Of a stretch of 64,000 nucleotides of DNA, positions 43,738 to 51,911 are shown piece by piece. Below the pieces are notes generated by a model, which was not told the DNA's origin, did no database searches, and was given only the letters and a program-made list of their open reading frames with translations. Origin of the DNA: Burkholderiales bacterium UBA2463 (GTDB lineage: Bacteria; Pseudomonadota; Gammaproteobacteria; Burkholderiales; Burkholderiaceae_A); NCBI GenBank assembly GCA_002342295.1, contig DDPR01000008.1, forward strand, positions 212,801 through 276,800, in the 5' to 3' direction. Position 1 is the first letter of the stretch; every line of letters starts with the position of its first letter. Made by a program: the position numbers and the translations under genes.

Positions 43738-44487
43738 ATGATCGGACGATTCTCTGGCCTTTCGCGCTTGCCCTTTCGAGCGCGAACCATCGCCCTACTC
43801 GCCCTCGCGGGGATGATCTGCTCCTCGCTCACAGCCTGCTTCCCGATTGCTGCCACGGGTATGGTGGTCGGTGCACTCTCCATCACCGATCGACGAACCA
43901 CGGGCGCTCAGCTTGAGGATCAGCAGATTGAGCTCAAAGCGTTTGGGCGACTTCGAGATCGATTCAAGGGTGATTCGGCGGTAACCGCCTCCGTCACCAG
44001 CTTTAATCGCACAGCGCTTGTGACCGGATACGTGCCCGATCAGGCGACCAAGGTAGAAGTCGATCAGATCATCAAGAAAATCGAAAACGTTCGGGTCGTC
44101 GTGAATGAACTTATCGTCGGTGTGCCAGCGAGTCTGACGATCTACGGAAAAGATGTGGTGCTTACGACCCGTGTCAAGACTGCGCTCATCGACACTCGCG
44201 ATGTGAATGCAAACGTCATCAAGGTGGTGACGGAGTCGGGTGCCGTTTACCTGATGGGTCTGGTCACCAACCGCGAGGCGGATCGCGCATCCGATGTGGC
44301 GTCTCGTGTGCCGGGGGTGAGTCGTGTTGTTCGTGCCTTTGAGATCATCACGGAAGAGCAGCGAAACGCGCTCGACAGCGCGGGAAAGGCGGGCCAGCCC
44401 CTTCCTGAGACTCGGGGGACCTCTCCTGTTCCGGCGTCACCAGCGGCATCTGGCGGGTCGGGGGCGCAGGTCACCCCGGTTCGATAG
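43738..44487 (+). CDS. BON-domain outer-membrane lipoprotein (DolP/YraP-like)
   Basis: The 249-residue protein has a signal peptide with lipobox SLTAC and two BON domains (about 60-125 and 140-205), the second containing VVTESGAVYLMGLVTNREAD. E. coli DolP (YraP), a lipoprotein supporting outer-membrane integrity, has the same plan and also lies near yraN. ATG 43738 with AAAAAGGA six bases upstream is preferred over ATG 43711. The lpoA and diaA genes that accompany yraN and dolP in E. coli are absent here. The tail is proline/serine/glycine-rich. Confidence 0.87.
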   Translation: MIGRFSGLSRLPFRARTIALLALAGMICSSLTACFPIAATGMVVGALSITDRRTTGAQLEDQQIELKAFGRLRDRFKGDSAVTASVTSFNRTALVTGYVPDQATKVEVDQIIKKIENVRVVVNELIVGVPASLTIYGKDVVLTTRVKTALIDTRDVNANVIKVVTESGAVYLMGLVTNREADRASDVASRVPGVSRVVRAFEIITEEQRNALDSAGKAGQPLPETRGTSPVPASPAASGGSGAQVTPVR

Positions 44488-44492
44488 CGCCG

Positions 44493-45011
44493 GTGAGCAC
44501 ACGCCTTGCCCTTCTGCGCCGCGGCCCGCTTGTCCTCGGACTGGTGGCGCTTGTGGCGGCCCTCATCATTTGGGCGCTCAGACTTCCCTCTGCGCCCAGC
44601 GTCAGCGGCCAGAGCCTCTCCGGCCAGGTGGTGCAGACGGCCGCGTTGCGAGACCGTCCCTACCTTGTTCATTTCTGGGCGACCAGCTGTGTGACTTGTG
44701 TCAAAGAGATGCCTGCCTTGGTCGCCTTTCACCAGGCCTTTGCTGAAAAGGGGCTAGAGACCATTGCCGTGGCGATGTCTTACGACCGTCGCGAGTACGT
44801 CGAACAGTTCGTTTCTGAGCGGGGCCTGCCATTCACGATGGTCCACGATCTGGATGGCCGATGGTCAGAGGCCTATGGCCGCGTGGGCGTCACACCCACC
44901 ACGTTCCTCATCGATCGAGAGGGCCGCATCGCCAAGCGCTTCGTGGGAGAGCCCGACTTTGAGGACCTTTCGCGCTGGCTAGACCGCGAGCTCTCGCGAA
45001 AGCTCAGTTAA
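44493..45011 (+). CDS. TlpA-like membrane-anchored thioredoxin
   Basis: This 172-residue protein has an N-terminal membrane helix (about 12-30) and a periplasmic thioredoxin fold. The redox pair is in FWATSCVTC (Cys66, Cys69), with the cis-proline loop GVTPTTFLID. The pattern is of TlpA/ResA/DsbE-like reductases acting in disulfide reduction or cytochrome c maturation, or of the related protein disulfide oxidoreductases; the partner is unknown. Translation starts at GTG 44493, five bases after the BON lipoprotein stop. It ends overlapping the convergent lipA by 8 bases. Confidence 0.87.
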   Translation: MSTRLALLRRGPLVLGLVALVAALIIWALRLPSAPSVSGQSLSGQVVQTAALRDRPYLVHFWATSCVTCVKEMPALVAFHQAFAEKGLETIAVAMSYDRREYVEQFVSERGLPFTMVHDLDGRWSEAYGRVGVTPTTFLIDREGRIAKRFVGEPDFEDLSRWLDRELSRKLS

Positions 45012-45996
45012 CAAAGCCGGCGAGCGCAGCCTGCTCGTCCGCATGGTAGGACGATCGCACCATGGGGCCGATTGCTGCATGGACAAAGCCCATCTGTTTT
45101 GCAGCCTCCTCGAAAATCTTGAACTGCTCCGGCCGAACATAGCGAAGCACGGGTAGATGTGCGCTTGAGGGCGCGAGGTACTGACCAATGGTGAGCATGT
45201 CGACCTGGTGGGCTCGAAGGTCCTGCATCACCTGCAGGATTTCCTCATCTGTTTCACCCAGTCCTAGCATGAGGCCGCTTTTGGTGGGCACCCCGGGTAC
45301 ACGCTCCTTGAACGATTCGAGCAGTCGAAGAGAGTGGCGGTAGTCTGATCCGGGGCGAGCGGCCCGATAGAGTCGAGGGACTGTCTCGAGGTTGTGGTTC
45401 ATGACGTCCGGAGGCGCTGCCTCCAGAATGCCAAGCGCCCGATCGAGCCGGCTTCGAAAGTCCGGCACAAGAATCTCAATTTGAGTCTGCGGCGAGTGCT
45501 GCCGGACCGCCCGAATGCACTCTACAAAATGCGCGGCCCCGCCATCGCGGAGATCGTCTCGGTCGACACTGGTGATGACCACATAGCGCAGGCGCAGCGC
45601 AGCGATAGTCTTGGCAAGGTTCACTGGCTCCTCTGTGTCGAGAGGATCTGGGCGCCCATGTCCGACATCGCAGAAGGGGCAGCGACGGGTGCATTTATCT
45701 CCCATGATCATGAAAGTGGCCGTGCCCTTGCCAAAGCACTCTCCAATATTTGGGCATGAGGCCTCTTCACAAACCGTGTGGAGTCGGTGCTCGCGAAGAA
45801 TGGCCTTGATTTCGAGGAATCGACTGTTGCTCGAGGCCGCCTTTACTCGAATCCACTCGGGCTTTGCGAGTGGTTCTGAGGGGACAATCTTGATTGGGAT
45901 GCGCGAGGTTTTTGCAGCGCCCTTTTTCTTCTCGAAAGGGTCCTTGGGGCGGATGTCTAGCGCCGAGCGTTCAGCAGGGTTGTGAGGATCTGGCAT
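45004..45996 (-). CDS. lipA: Lipoyl synthase
   Basis: LipA is a radical-SAM enzyme that inserts two sulfurs into protein-bound octanoyl chains. The auxiliary cluster cysteines are Cys76, Cys81 and Cys87 (CEEASCPNIGEC). The radical-SAM cluster is Cys102, Cys106 and Cys109 (CTRRCPFC). The C-terminal RSSY motif that ligates the auxiliary cluster is present. ATG 45996 gives 330 residues; the frame is open upstream into lipB but is not family-like. Its start lies inside the lipB end (40-base overlap). Confidence 0.96.
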   Translation of the reverse strand: MPDPHNPAERSALDIRPKDPFEKKKGAAKTSRIPIKIVPSEPLAKPEWIRVKAASSNSRFLEIKAILREHRLHTVCEEASCPNIGECFGKGTATFMIMGDKCTRRCPFCDVGHGRPDPLDTEEPVNLAKTIAALRLRYVVITSVDRDDLRDGGAAHFVECIRAVRQHSPQTQIEILVPDFRSRLDRALGILEAAPPDVMNHNLETVPRLYRAARPGSDYRHSLRLLESFKERVPGVPTKSGLMLGLGETDEEILQVMQDLRAHQVDMLTIGQYLAPSSAHLPVLRYVRPEQFKIFEEAAKQMGFVHAAIGPMVRSSYHADEQAALAGFVN

Positions 45997-46604
45997 AACT
46001 GATCTGCGGCCTCTTCCCAGGTCAGGTGGACATTCATTGTATCGAGGTCTATCGCCTGAAGGCCCGCATGCCCACAAGGATTGATGTGACGAAAGGGGCC
46101 TAGGTCCATGCTCAGATTGATTGCAAGGCCGTGCGTGCTGAAGCCTCGACTAATCTTAAGACCGAGCGCAGCAATTTTCGCTCGGCAGGCCTCTGGCCCC
46201 ACTCGCATGTAAATCCCGGGTTCACCCGGCCAGCGCTCCGCGTTCTCGAGTCCGTGATGCGAGAGCAGCATCAAGATGGCCTCCTCTAGGAGATGAACAA
46301 ACTCCCGAACAAAGAGTCCATAGCGCTTCAGATGGATGAGGGGATAGAGAACGAGCTGGCCGGGTCCGTGATAAGTCACTTCGCCGCCACGGTCTGTGTG
46401 TTCAATGGGGATGCTGGTGGCGCTCAGGATGTGCTTTGGACTGGCTTGGAGCCCGAGCGTGTAGACCGGCGTGTGCTCGACACACCAGAGTTCATCGGGC
46501 GTCTGCGCGGACCTTTCGCGAGTAAACGCCAGCATCTCTTCGATAAGCGGCCGATACGCCGCAAGCCGAAAGTCTCGTCGAATCAGAGAACGACTTTCAC
46601 CCAT
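45957..46604 (-). CDS. lipB: Octanoyl-[acyl carrier protein]:protein octanoyltransferase
   Basis: LipB moves octanoate from acyl carrier protein to lipoyl domains, the step before LipA. Conserved features are DRGGEVTYHGPGQLVLYP, the catalytic Lys143 in AKIAALGL, and the catalytic Cys177 in INPCGHAG. At 215 residues the length is normal. It overlaps the upstream DUF493 gene by 22 bases and lipA by 40, so the three are coupled. Confidence 0.96.
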   Translation of the reverse strand: MGESRSLIRRDFRLAAYRPLIEEMLAFTRERSAQTPDELWCVEHTPVYTLGLQASPKHILSATSIPIEHTDRGGEVTYHGPGQLVLYPLIHLKRYGLFVREFVHLLEEAILMLLSHHGLENAERWPGEPGIYMRVGPEACRAKIAALGLKISRGFSTHGLAINLSMDLGPFRHINPCGHAGLQAIDLDTMNVHLTWEEAADQLCQILTTLLNARR

Positions 46605-46846
46605 GGGTGGCTCGTGAGGGTCCGATAGACGGCGTCTAGCTGTTCTTGGGAGTGCGCCTCAAGCAGGAGCGTCAGGCTTAGATACTTTCCCCCAGAGCTT
46701 TCTCGCACCTCAATTCGTTCAGGACTTAGCTGGCCAGACAGAGGCAGGACGGCACGCTGAATCTCCGCGGAGAAGTCCTCGCGCCACTCGCCCATGACCT
46801 TGATCGGAAAGTCGCAAGGAAAGGTAAGGAGCGTTTGTCTGTTCAC
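46583..46846 (-). CDS. DUF493 family protein (YbeD-like)
   Basis: This 87-residue cytoplasmic protein has the DUF493 pattern: LLTFPCDFPIKVMG near the start, SSGGKYLSLTLLLEAHSQEQLDAVYRTL, and the final HPWVKVVL. The ferredoxin-like fold suggests a regulatory role, and the gene is classically next to lipB. Translation starts at GTG 46846, 3 bases after the aminotransferase stop. Confidence 0.92.
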   Translation of the reverse strand: MNRQTLLTFPCDFPIKVMGEWREDFSAEIQRAVLPLSGQLSPERIEVRESSGGKYLSLTLLLEAHSQEQLDAVYRTLTSHPWVKVVL

Positions 46847-46849
46847 GAC

Positions 46850-47734
46850 CTAGTGGGCAAGCGCCCGAATGGCCGCGTCATAGGCCTCTCGGAGTCGCGC
46901 ATAGACCGGACCCGGGAAGCCCTGGCCCACGGGTTTCCCATCCAGGGCGATGATGGGCAAGACCTCTTTGGTTGCCGAGGTCATCAGGATCTCGTCCGCC
47001 GTCTCAACCTCGGCCTGGCTGATGGCGCGCTGCTGAGCCTCAATGCCAAGACCAGATGCAAGTTCTGCGAGGAGGCTGCGTCGAATACCCTCAAGCAAGA
47101 GCGGTGAACGTGGCGGCGACAGGAGTGCCCCGTCCCTGACGACCCAGATGTTTGAGGCCCCGCCTTCTGTGAGAACCCCGTCACGAAACTGAATGGCCTC
47201 CTGTGCACCCTGAGAAACCGCAGCCTCCCGGGCCAAAACATTCCCCAGGAGTGAAATCGATTTGATATCGCACCGAAGCCATCGAAGGTCGGGGATGCTG
47301 ACGGCCCTTACCCCCTGTGTTCGCTCCGTCTCATTCGGGCGCTTGAAGGGGGTGGTCATCGCAAAGACAGTGGGCGACACAGCGGGACGCGGAAACGCAT
47401 GGTCTCGCTTTGCGACTCCGCGGGTGACTTGAATATAGACAAATTGGTCGTCGGCGACCTCTTGTTCGATGAGCTTGCACACAATGTCTTGCCAATCGCT
47501 CGGTCCGAGAGGCACGGCAAGCGAGATGGCCTCAAGGCTCATCCTAAGGCGCTGTGCATGACCCTCCCAGCCCAGGGGCCTGCGGCCATAGACCGGAACC
47601 ACCTCATAGATGCCGTCCCCGAACAGGAAGCCGCGATCGAGAACCGAGACCTGGGCGTCTGCCAGTCGCACCCATCTCTGGTTGAGGTAGACCATTGAGT
47701 CTGGATTGAGAGTGGAGGGAAACAGAGCGTCCAT
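46850..47734 (-). CDS. dat: D-amino acid aminotransferase (class IV)
   Basis: Dat interconverts D-alanine and D-glutamate using pyridoxal phosphate, feeding cell-wall synthesis. The fold-type IV signature is seen in VSVLDRGFLFGDGIYEVVPVYG. The PLP lysine is in RCDIKSISLLGNVLA, and EGGASNIWVV is the phosphate-binding block. Two adjacent ATGs exist; 47734 has AGGAG five bases upstream, and M15 (47695) would match shorter homologues. It lies 8 bases after the DacA-like gene, so both concern D-alanine. Confidence 0.9.
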   Translation of the reverse strand: MDALFPSTLNPDSMVYLNQRWVRLADAQVSVLDRGFLFGDGIYEVVPVYGRRPLGWEGHAQRLRMSLEAISLAVPLGPSDWQDIVCKLIEQEVADDQFVYIQVTRGVAKRDHAFPRPAVSPTVFAMTTPFKRPNETERTQGVRAVSIPDLRWLRCDIKSISLLGNVLAREAAVSQGAQEAIQFRDGVLTEGGASNIWVVRDGALLSPPRSPLLLEGIRRSLLAELASGLGIEAQQRAISQAEVETADEILMTSATKEVLPIIALDGKPVGQGFPGPVYARLREAYDAAIRALAH

Positions 47735-47742
47735 CATGACTC

Positions 47743-48936
47743 CTAGGGCTGTTGTAGGGACTGGAAAAGCAGCCTCGCGCTGTCGATTGAGCGACCCAAA
47801 AGACCCGCAGGCTTGACGGACTCGACCGCAGTCATCTCCACGCGATGAATCTCGAGGTTGCCAAGCCAGACTCGCAAGAGGCCAACGGGCTGGCCGGCAG
47901 TTACCGGGGCTACGAGACCTCGAGGTCTTTGTAGTTCGAGACGAAGTTGCTCAACGGCGCCTCGCGGGACCGCCACCTGAACATCTTGCTTGAATTCTGC
48001 CCGAACGCTGTCTTGACCCCCCTTGAAAACAGGCAGAGGAGTCGGTCGTTCGTCGGAGCGAAAAAGCCGAACCAGATCGAATTGTTGATAACCAAAGTTG
48101 AGAAGACGGAGCGTCTCTTGAGAGCGAACTTCGGGCGAGGGGGCCTGAAGCAAGACCACGAGAAGTCTCCGCTGGATCTGCTCTCGAGGGCCGATTGGCT
48201 GAGGCCTGCGTGCGGTCACGAGCCCTGAAGAGCCGCCCGTGAGATCGGTAGCAAAGAGGCCGTCGACGGACTGGTCGAGCCAGAGCAAGCGGTTTTTGTT
48301 GGTCTGCAAAATGCCGTTGAATTGAAGCGATCGTTGCCGGCTCAGTTCAAAGGCCTCAGGAAACTCGCGAAAAAGACTTGCGGCCAGGAGGGCCATGTCT
48401 CTTGCCGTGGTCCTCGCCTCCGACGAGGCCGCGCCCGTGGCATTTACGAAACGGGTCTTTGTCATGCCAAGCCGAGCCGCTGCCTGGTTCATGAGCAGGA
48501 CAAAGGAGGCCTCGTCACCGGAGACGCCCTTGGCGAGCGCGAGTGCAGCATCCTGCGCACCGACCACCATGAGTCCGCGCAGGAGTTCTTGAACCTTCGC
48601 GCCATCTGCCCCAAGAAACATTCGAGGCCCAGGAGGAATCTCTGATTCGGCTGGGGTCGGCAGCGCCTGATTCAGGCGCAGCGTTCGATCACGAATTGCA
48701 GAAAGCGTGATGTAGGCGGTCATGAGACTGGTGAGGCCGGCGGGCGCAACCTCCAGGCCCTCTTTCCTTGAAGAGAGAGACTGGCCCGTGCTGAGATCGA
48801 TCAGCATGTAGCTCGGGGAGACCAGGCCGCTGGGCTCTGGCCAGAGGGAGGAGTTCACGCTCGGCCCGGGCTTTGCAGCCAGAACCTGAGAGCCCATCAG
48901 CATCGCCATGAGCGCGCAGAAAAACCGTTTAGTCAT
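47743..48936 (-). CDS. DacA/PBP5-like protein with all three catalytic motifs lost
   Basis: The 397-residue product has the layout of low-mass D,D-carboxypeptidases: a signal peptide (cleavage near LAAKP), a transpeptidase-like domain and a C-terminal PBP5 beta domain (LPVFKGGQDSVRAEF...LVAPVTAGQPVGLLRV). The SxxK motif is replaced by Gly67-Leu-Thr-Ser70 in APAGLTSLMTAY. The SxN motif is replaced by Gly-Ala-Gln (126-128) in VVGAQDAALALA. The KTG motif is replaced by Phe-Ala-Thr (228-230) in VDGLFATD. The nucleophile and both lysines are gone, so it should not hydrolyse D-Ala-D-Ala. The frame is intact, which suggests a conserved non-enzymatic role. It sits where dacC-type genes sit, before dat-DUF493-lipB-lipA. 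Confidence 0.88.
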   Translation of the reverse strand: MTKRFFCALMAMLMGSQVLAAKPGPSVNSSLWPEPSGLVSPSYMLIDLSTGQSLSSRKEGLEVAPAGLTSLMTAYITLSAIRDRTLRLNQALPTPAESEIPPGPRMFLGADGAKVQELLRGLMVVGAQDAALALAKGVSGDEASFVLLMNQAAARLGMTKTRFVNATGAASSEARTTARDMALLAASLFREFPEAFELSRQRSLQFNGILQTNKNRLLWLDQSVDGLFATDLTGGSSGLVTARRPQPIGPREQIQRRLLVVLLQAPSPEVRSQETLRLLNFGYQQFDLVRLFRSDERPTPLPVFKGGQDSVRAEFKQDVQVAVPRGAVEQLRLELQRPRGLVAPVTAGQPVGLLRVWLGNLEIHRVEMTAVESVKPAGLLGRSIDSARLLFQSLQQP

Positions 48937-49585
48937 CAATGACAGCCTGACAGACTAACTCGCGCAGCTCAATGAGCTGGCCATGAAAAAAATGCCCCGC
49001 ACCCGGGAGAACCGTTACGGGCAGTTTCATCTTTCGCGCGAAGTCAAACACGCTTTGCAGGGACACTACTTCATCGCACTCTCCGTGGATCAGGCGACAG
49101 CTGCCGTCAATGGGAGAAGGCTCAAATCGCTGGGCCGCGAGACCCACCAAAACGGTCCGAGAGGGGCGATCCTCCCTCAGACCCCAAGAACTTGCGAGGG
49201 TTTCCCACTGGGCGTGAATATGGGTGGTCATCACGGCGCCGAAGGAGAATCCGGCTGCCCACCTTTTTGGGCCGCAGCGAGATGCGAACGCGGTCTCGGC
49301 CCAGCCCCAGGCCGCGACAAGGTCGTCTTGTTCGCCCTGCCCATTGTCATGCGAGCCGGTGCTCTGACCGACGCCCCTAAAGTTCGGTCGCACGCAGATC
49401 ATGCCGCGCGAGAGAAACGCCCTTGCAATCGTCTGAACGACCTTGTTGTCGAGGGTACCGCCAAAGAGGGGGTGCGGATGTGCGATGAGTGCGATGCCCC
49501 GCGCCATACCCTCTGGCTGATCAATGGCGAGCTCGAGCGCGCCGGCCGGCCCCGCGAGGATGACCCGCTCAGTCAGGCTATTCAC
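48929..49585 (-). CDS. Alpha/beta hydrolase (dienelactone-hydrolase-like)
   Basis: This 218-residue cytoplasmic hydrolase has the oxyanion-side motif AHPHPLFGGTLDNKVV and FRGVGQSTGSHDNGQGE. The nucleophile elbow is AGFSFGAVM (Gly-x-Ser-x-Gly), the acid is in HGECDEVVSL, and the histidine is in GAGHFFHG, so the triad is complete. The substrate is unknown. Translation starts at GTG 49585. It overlaps the following DacA-like gene by 8 bases. Confidence 0.88.
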   Translation of the reverse strand: MNSLTERVILAGPAGALELAIDQPEGMARGIALIAHPHPLFGGTLDNKVVQTIARAFLSRGMICVRPNFRGVGQSTGSHDNGQGEQDDLVAAWGWAETAFASRCGPKRWAAGFSFGAVMTTHIHAQWETLASSWGLREDRPSRTVLVGLAAQRFEPSPIDGSCRLIHGECDEVVSLQSVFDFARKMKLPVTVLPGAGHFFHGQLIELRELVCQAVIDD

Positions 49586-49593
49586 GCCCGAAG

Positions 49594-49911
49594 TCAGTCC
49601 GCCAGTCGCAGTCGATCGACAGGTGTATTGCCAAGAATATGGCTCTGAATGATCTCTTCCACATCTGCCTTGTCGAAGACTCGATACCAGACGGCCTCCG
49701 GGTACACCACCAAAACCGGACCCTCATCGCAGCGGTTTAAACAGCCCGCGCGATTAATACGCACCTTGCCAGAACCGCCCGAGAGCTTGAGTTGGGTGAC
49801 ACGGGCCTTCGCGTACGCCTGAAGATCGCTGCTTCCGGCCGAATGGCAACACTCCGCACCAAGATCACGCTGGTTGGTGCAGAAGAAAACATGTTTGGTG
49901 TAATAACTCAT
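49594..49911 (-). CDS. Thioredoxin-like [2Fe-2S] ferredoxin
   Basis: This 105-residue protein begins HVFFCTNQRDLGAECC and has the second cysteine pair in RAGCLNRCDEGPVLVVYP. The spacing is that of thioredoxin-fold [2Fe-2S] ferredoxins, also seen as NuoE-like domains. It probably carries one cluster for electron transfer; the partner is not known. It is coupled to the VanZ gene by ATGA and precedes the hydrolase by 8 bases. Confidence 0.9.
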   Translation of the reverse strand: MSYYTKHVFFCTNQRDLGAECCHSAGSSDLQAYAKARVTQLKLSGGSGKVRINRAGCLNRCDEGPVLVVYPEAVWYRVFDKADVEEIIQSHILGNTPVDRLRLAD

Positions 49912-51122
49912 TGCGTCCTATTATGCCGCCTGCCTGTGGCGACAAGCCAGAGCGAAAGCCAGCCCACTGCAAGCGCGGGCCAGATGGCCGCCGCAAGTGA
50001 GGTGACCCCTCTGAAGTTTGACCAGCGACCCAGTGACCAGTCTTGGGTGAGTGCGGGGGCGTAGCCTGCGCTCGGCAGCCCACTTGAGAGCAAGACGAGT
50101 AAGAGCAGCAGGACCATACACAGACCTGCACGCACCCGAGCAGGCCAGGCGAGGGCAGTAGCACTCAGGAGCGCGGCGAGAAAAAGCCCTCCCTGTGCAC
50201 CGGGTGAGAGCAGGGTGTCGATGAGATTTAAAAGAGACTCGCTGCTCAGGGCCGGCGTGTTTGGACTTGGAAAGAGCACGATCATCCATAACAGTCGCAC
50301 GAAGAGCGAGAGTCCGAGCGCCAGAAGGACAAGGCGCCCCCATGGCAGCGGGGTCGCGGAGGATCTGCGCGATGGATCATCCCAACGTGCTTGTATCGAG
50401 AGCACCAGCGTGAATGCTGCCAGGCCAAGCCCCACGAGGATGACCTCGGCAATCAATTGTTCGGTGGGTGAAATGGTGAGGGCGAGGCCGCCTTGCTCGC
50501 CGGGGTCGGCCAGATCAAGAAGCCAAGGCAGGGGCCTGAGCCCCCAGTGGGGCGGGAGGAGATCGCCCATCCTGAGCCATATCCCCATCGGAGCCGCCTG
50601 AGCAGCAAACCAAACCAGGAGTAGGCCAATGGAGCCAATGTGTTCGAACCAGGCGGGATAAAGCGTTGGGGAGGCACGCGTTCTCCAGAGCCCTCGAGTC
50701 AGTCGACCGCGGGCCTGTGCAGCCCAGAGAAGGCAGCCAAGAGACGCCCCGAGGCTATTGGCGAGTAGGTCGAGCCACTGGGCTCGGCGCGTGGGCAAAA
50801 AGGACTGAGTGATCTCCATGATGAATGAGAGCGCGACGCAGACGATGAGCGCGAGCAGAGGTCCTCGCCGGCCTCCCTGAGCGCCCAGGCAGGCTGAGAG
50901 CACAAGACCGAGGGGTAGGTAGGCCAGGAGGTTGGTCCAGAGGTCGAAGAAGGTTCGATAGCGCGGCAGCGGGGAGAACAAAAACGCCCATGGGGCCTGC
51001 TGCGGAATTCGCCACCCTGAGAATGGGTAGAGGCTGACCAGGGCCACCGCAACGAGGTAGCCGAGCGCAAAGAGCCAGAGGCTGAGCGCTGGGCCTCTCG
51101 GGGGGCGCAGCCATGTCTTCAT
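49908..51122 (-). CDS. VanZ-family integral membrane protein
   Basis: This 404-residue polytopic protein has about ten hydrophobic segments. The N-terminal VanZ-like domain shows LVSLYPFSGWR, FDLWTNLLAYLPLGLVLS, IMEITQSFLPTRRAQWLDLLANSLGASLG. The C-terminal half is a second hydrophobic block without a family I recognise. VanZ proteins are linked to glycopeptide tolerance in some Gram-positives, but in proteobacteria their role is unknown. Its start codon lies only 9 bases from the divergent birA start. Confidence 0.87.
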   Translation of the reverse strand: MKTWLRPPRGPALSLWLFALGYLVAVALVSLYPFSGWRIPQQAPWAFLFSPLPRYRTFFDLWTNLLAYLPLGLVLSACLGAQGGRRGPLLALIVCVALSFIMEITQSFLPTRRAQWLDLLANSLGASLGCLLWAAQARGRLTRGLWRTRASPTLYPAWFEHIGSIGLLLVWFAAQAAPMGIWLRMGDLLPPHWGLRPLPWLLDLADPGEQGGLALTISPTEQLIAEVILVGLGLAAFTLVLSIQARWDDPSRRSSATPLPWGRLVLLALGLSLFVRLLWMIVLFPSPNTPALSSESLLNLIDTLLSPGAQGGLFLAALLSATALAWPARVRAGLCMVLLLLLVLLSSGLPSAGYAPALTQDWSLGRWSNFRGVTSLAAAIWPALAVGWLSLWLVATGRRHNRTQ

Positions 51123-51131
51123 GTCCGTATC

Positions 51132-51911
51132 ATGCCAAGGATGTGGCCCCTACATGAAGTGCACACCGAGCGCTCCACTCACACAGAGGCATTGGACAGA
51201 ATTGCTGATGGTGAAGCAGGGCCATTCGGACTGTATTCCTTTGTCCAAAGAGAGGGACTCGGCCAGCATGGTCGGCGATGGGAGCATTCGGGCGAGGCGC
51301 TTGGCCTGAGTCTTGCCTGGCCTGTGCCCGCGAACCAGGAGATCCTCTCGCTCTCAGCGGTGGGTCCGGCCCCGTGGCCCGCATGGATTGGTCTCTCGGT
51401 GGTGGAGGTCCTCTGGCCCTTGGTTGAGGAGCGTGCTCAGCGCTTGCTTGGACTGAAGTGGCCCAATGACCTGATGCTTGGCACCCGAAAATTTGGCGGT
51501 GTGCTTGTCCAGTCTCTTCGTCGTCAGTCGCGTGACTGGCTCGTCGCGGGCGTGGGAATCAATGGGCGATGGACCGCACCGGTTCCTCGGGCTTTTGATG
51601 CATCCGCGCTGCTAGACCTGTCGTCCAGCCTCGCCCTGAGGGAGCTCATTGATCCGATTGCACGCGCAATTGAGTCCCTTGCCACAGCTCCCACCATTGA
51701 TGCGCCGGCATTGGCTGCGCGATTCAACGCCCTCGATGTGTATGTGGGACGTAGGGTCTGCCTTATGCCCGTGGTCGGCGAAGCCGGGGGATTTTTCGGA
51801 GAGTCTCTGGGGATGAATGCCTCAGGTCGGTTGGTTATTCGAACCGAGCGAGGCACGCGAGAGGTTGCGATGGGCGAGCTGTCTCTGCGTGGCTCGGGGG
51901 AGATCTCGTGA
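51132..51911 (+). CDS. birA: Biotin-[acetyl-CoA-carboxylase] ligase (no DNA-binding domain)
   Basis: BirA activates biotin and attaches it to acetyl-CoA carboxylase. The ATP/biotin loop appears as REGLGQHGRRWEHSGE, then LKWPNDLMLGTRKFGGVLVQ and the conserved VAGVGING. The 259-residue protein lacks the N-terminal helix-turn-helix of E. coli BirA, so it should be a ligase only and not a repressor. ATG 51132 or 51141 could start. It is coupled to coaX (TGATG). Confidence 0.92.
   Translation: MPRMWPLHEVHTERSTHTEALDRIADGEAGPFGLYSFVQREGLGQHGRRWEHSGEALGLSLAWPVPANQEILSLSAVGPAPWPAWIGLSVVEVLWPLVEERAQRLLGLKWPNDLMLGTRKFGGVLVQSLRRQSRDWLVAGVGINGRWTAPVPRAFDASALLDLSSSLALRELIDPIARAIESLATAPTIDAPALAARFNALDVYVGRRVCLMPVVGEAGGFFGESLGMNASGRLVIRTERGTREVAMGELSLRGSGEIS

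Noticed and set aside
47743..48936. Calling the DacA-like gene a pseudogene
   Set aside because: The frame is intact, signal peptide and C-terminal domain are conserved, and the changes are confined to catalytic motifs, which fits a pseudoenzyme better.
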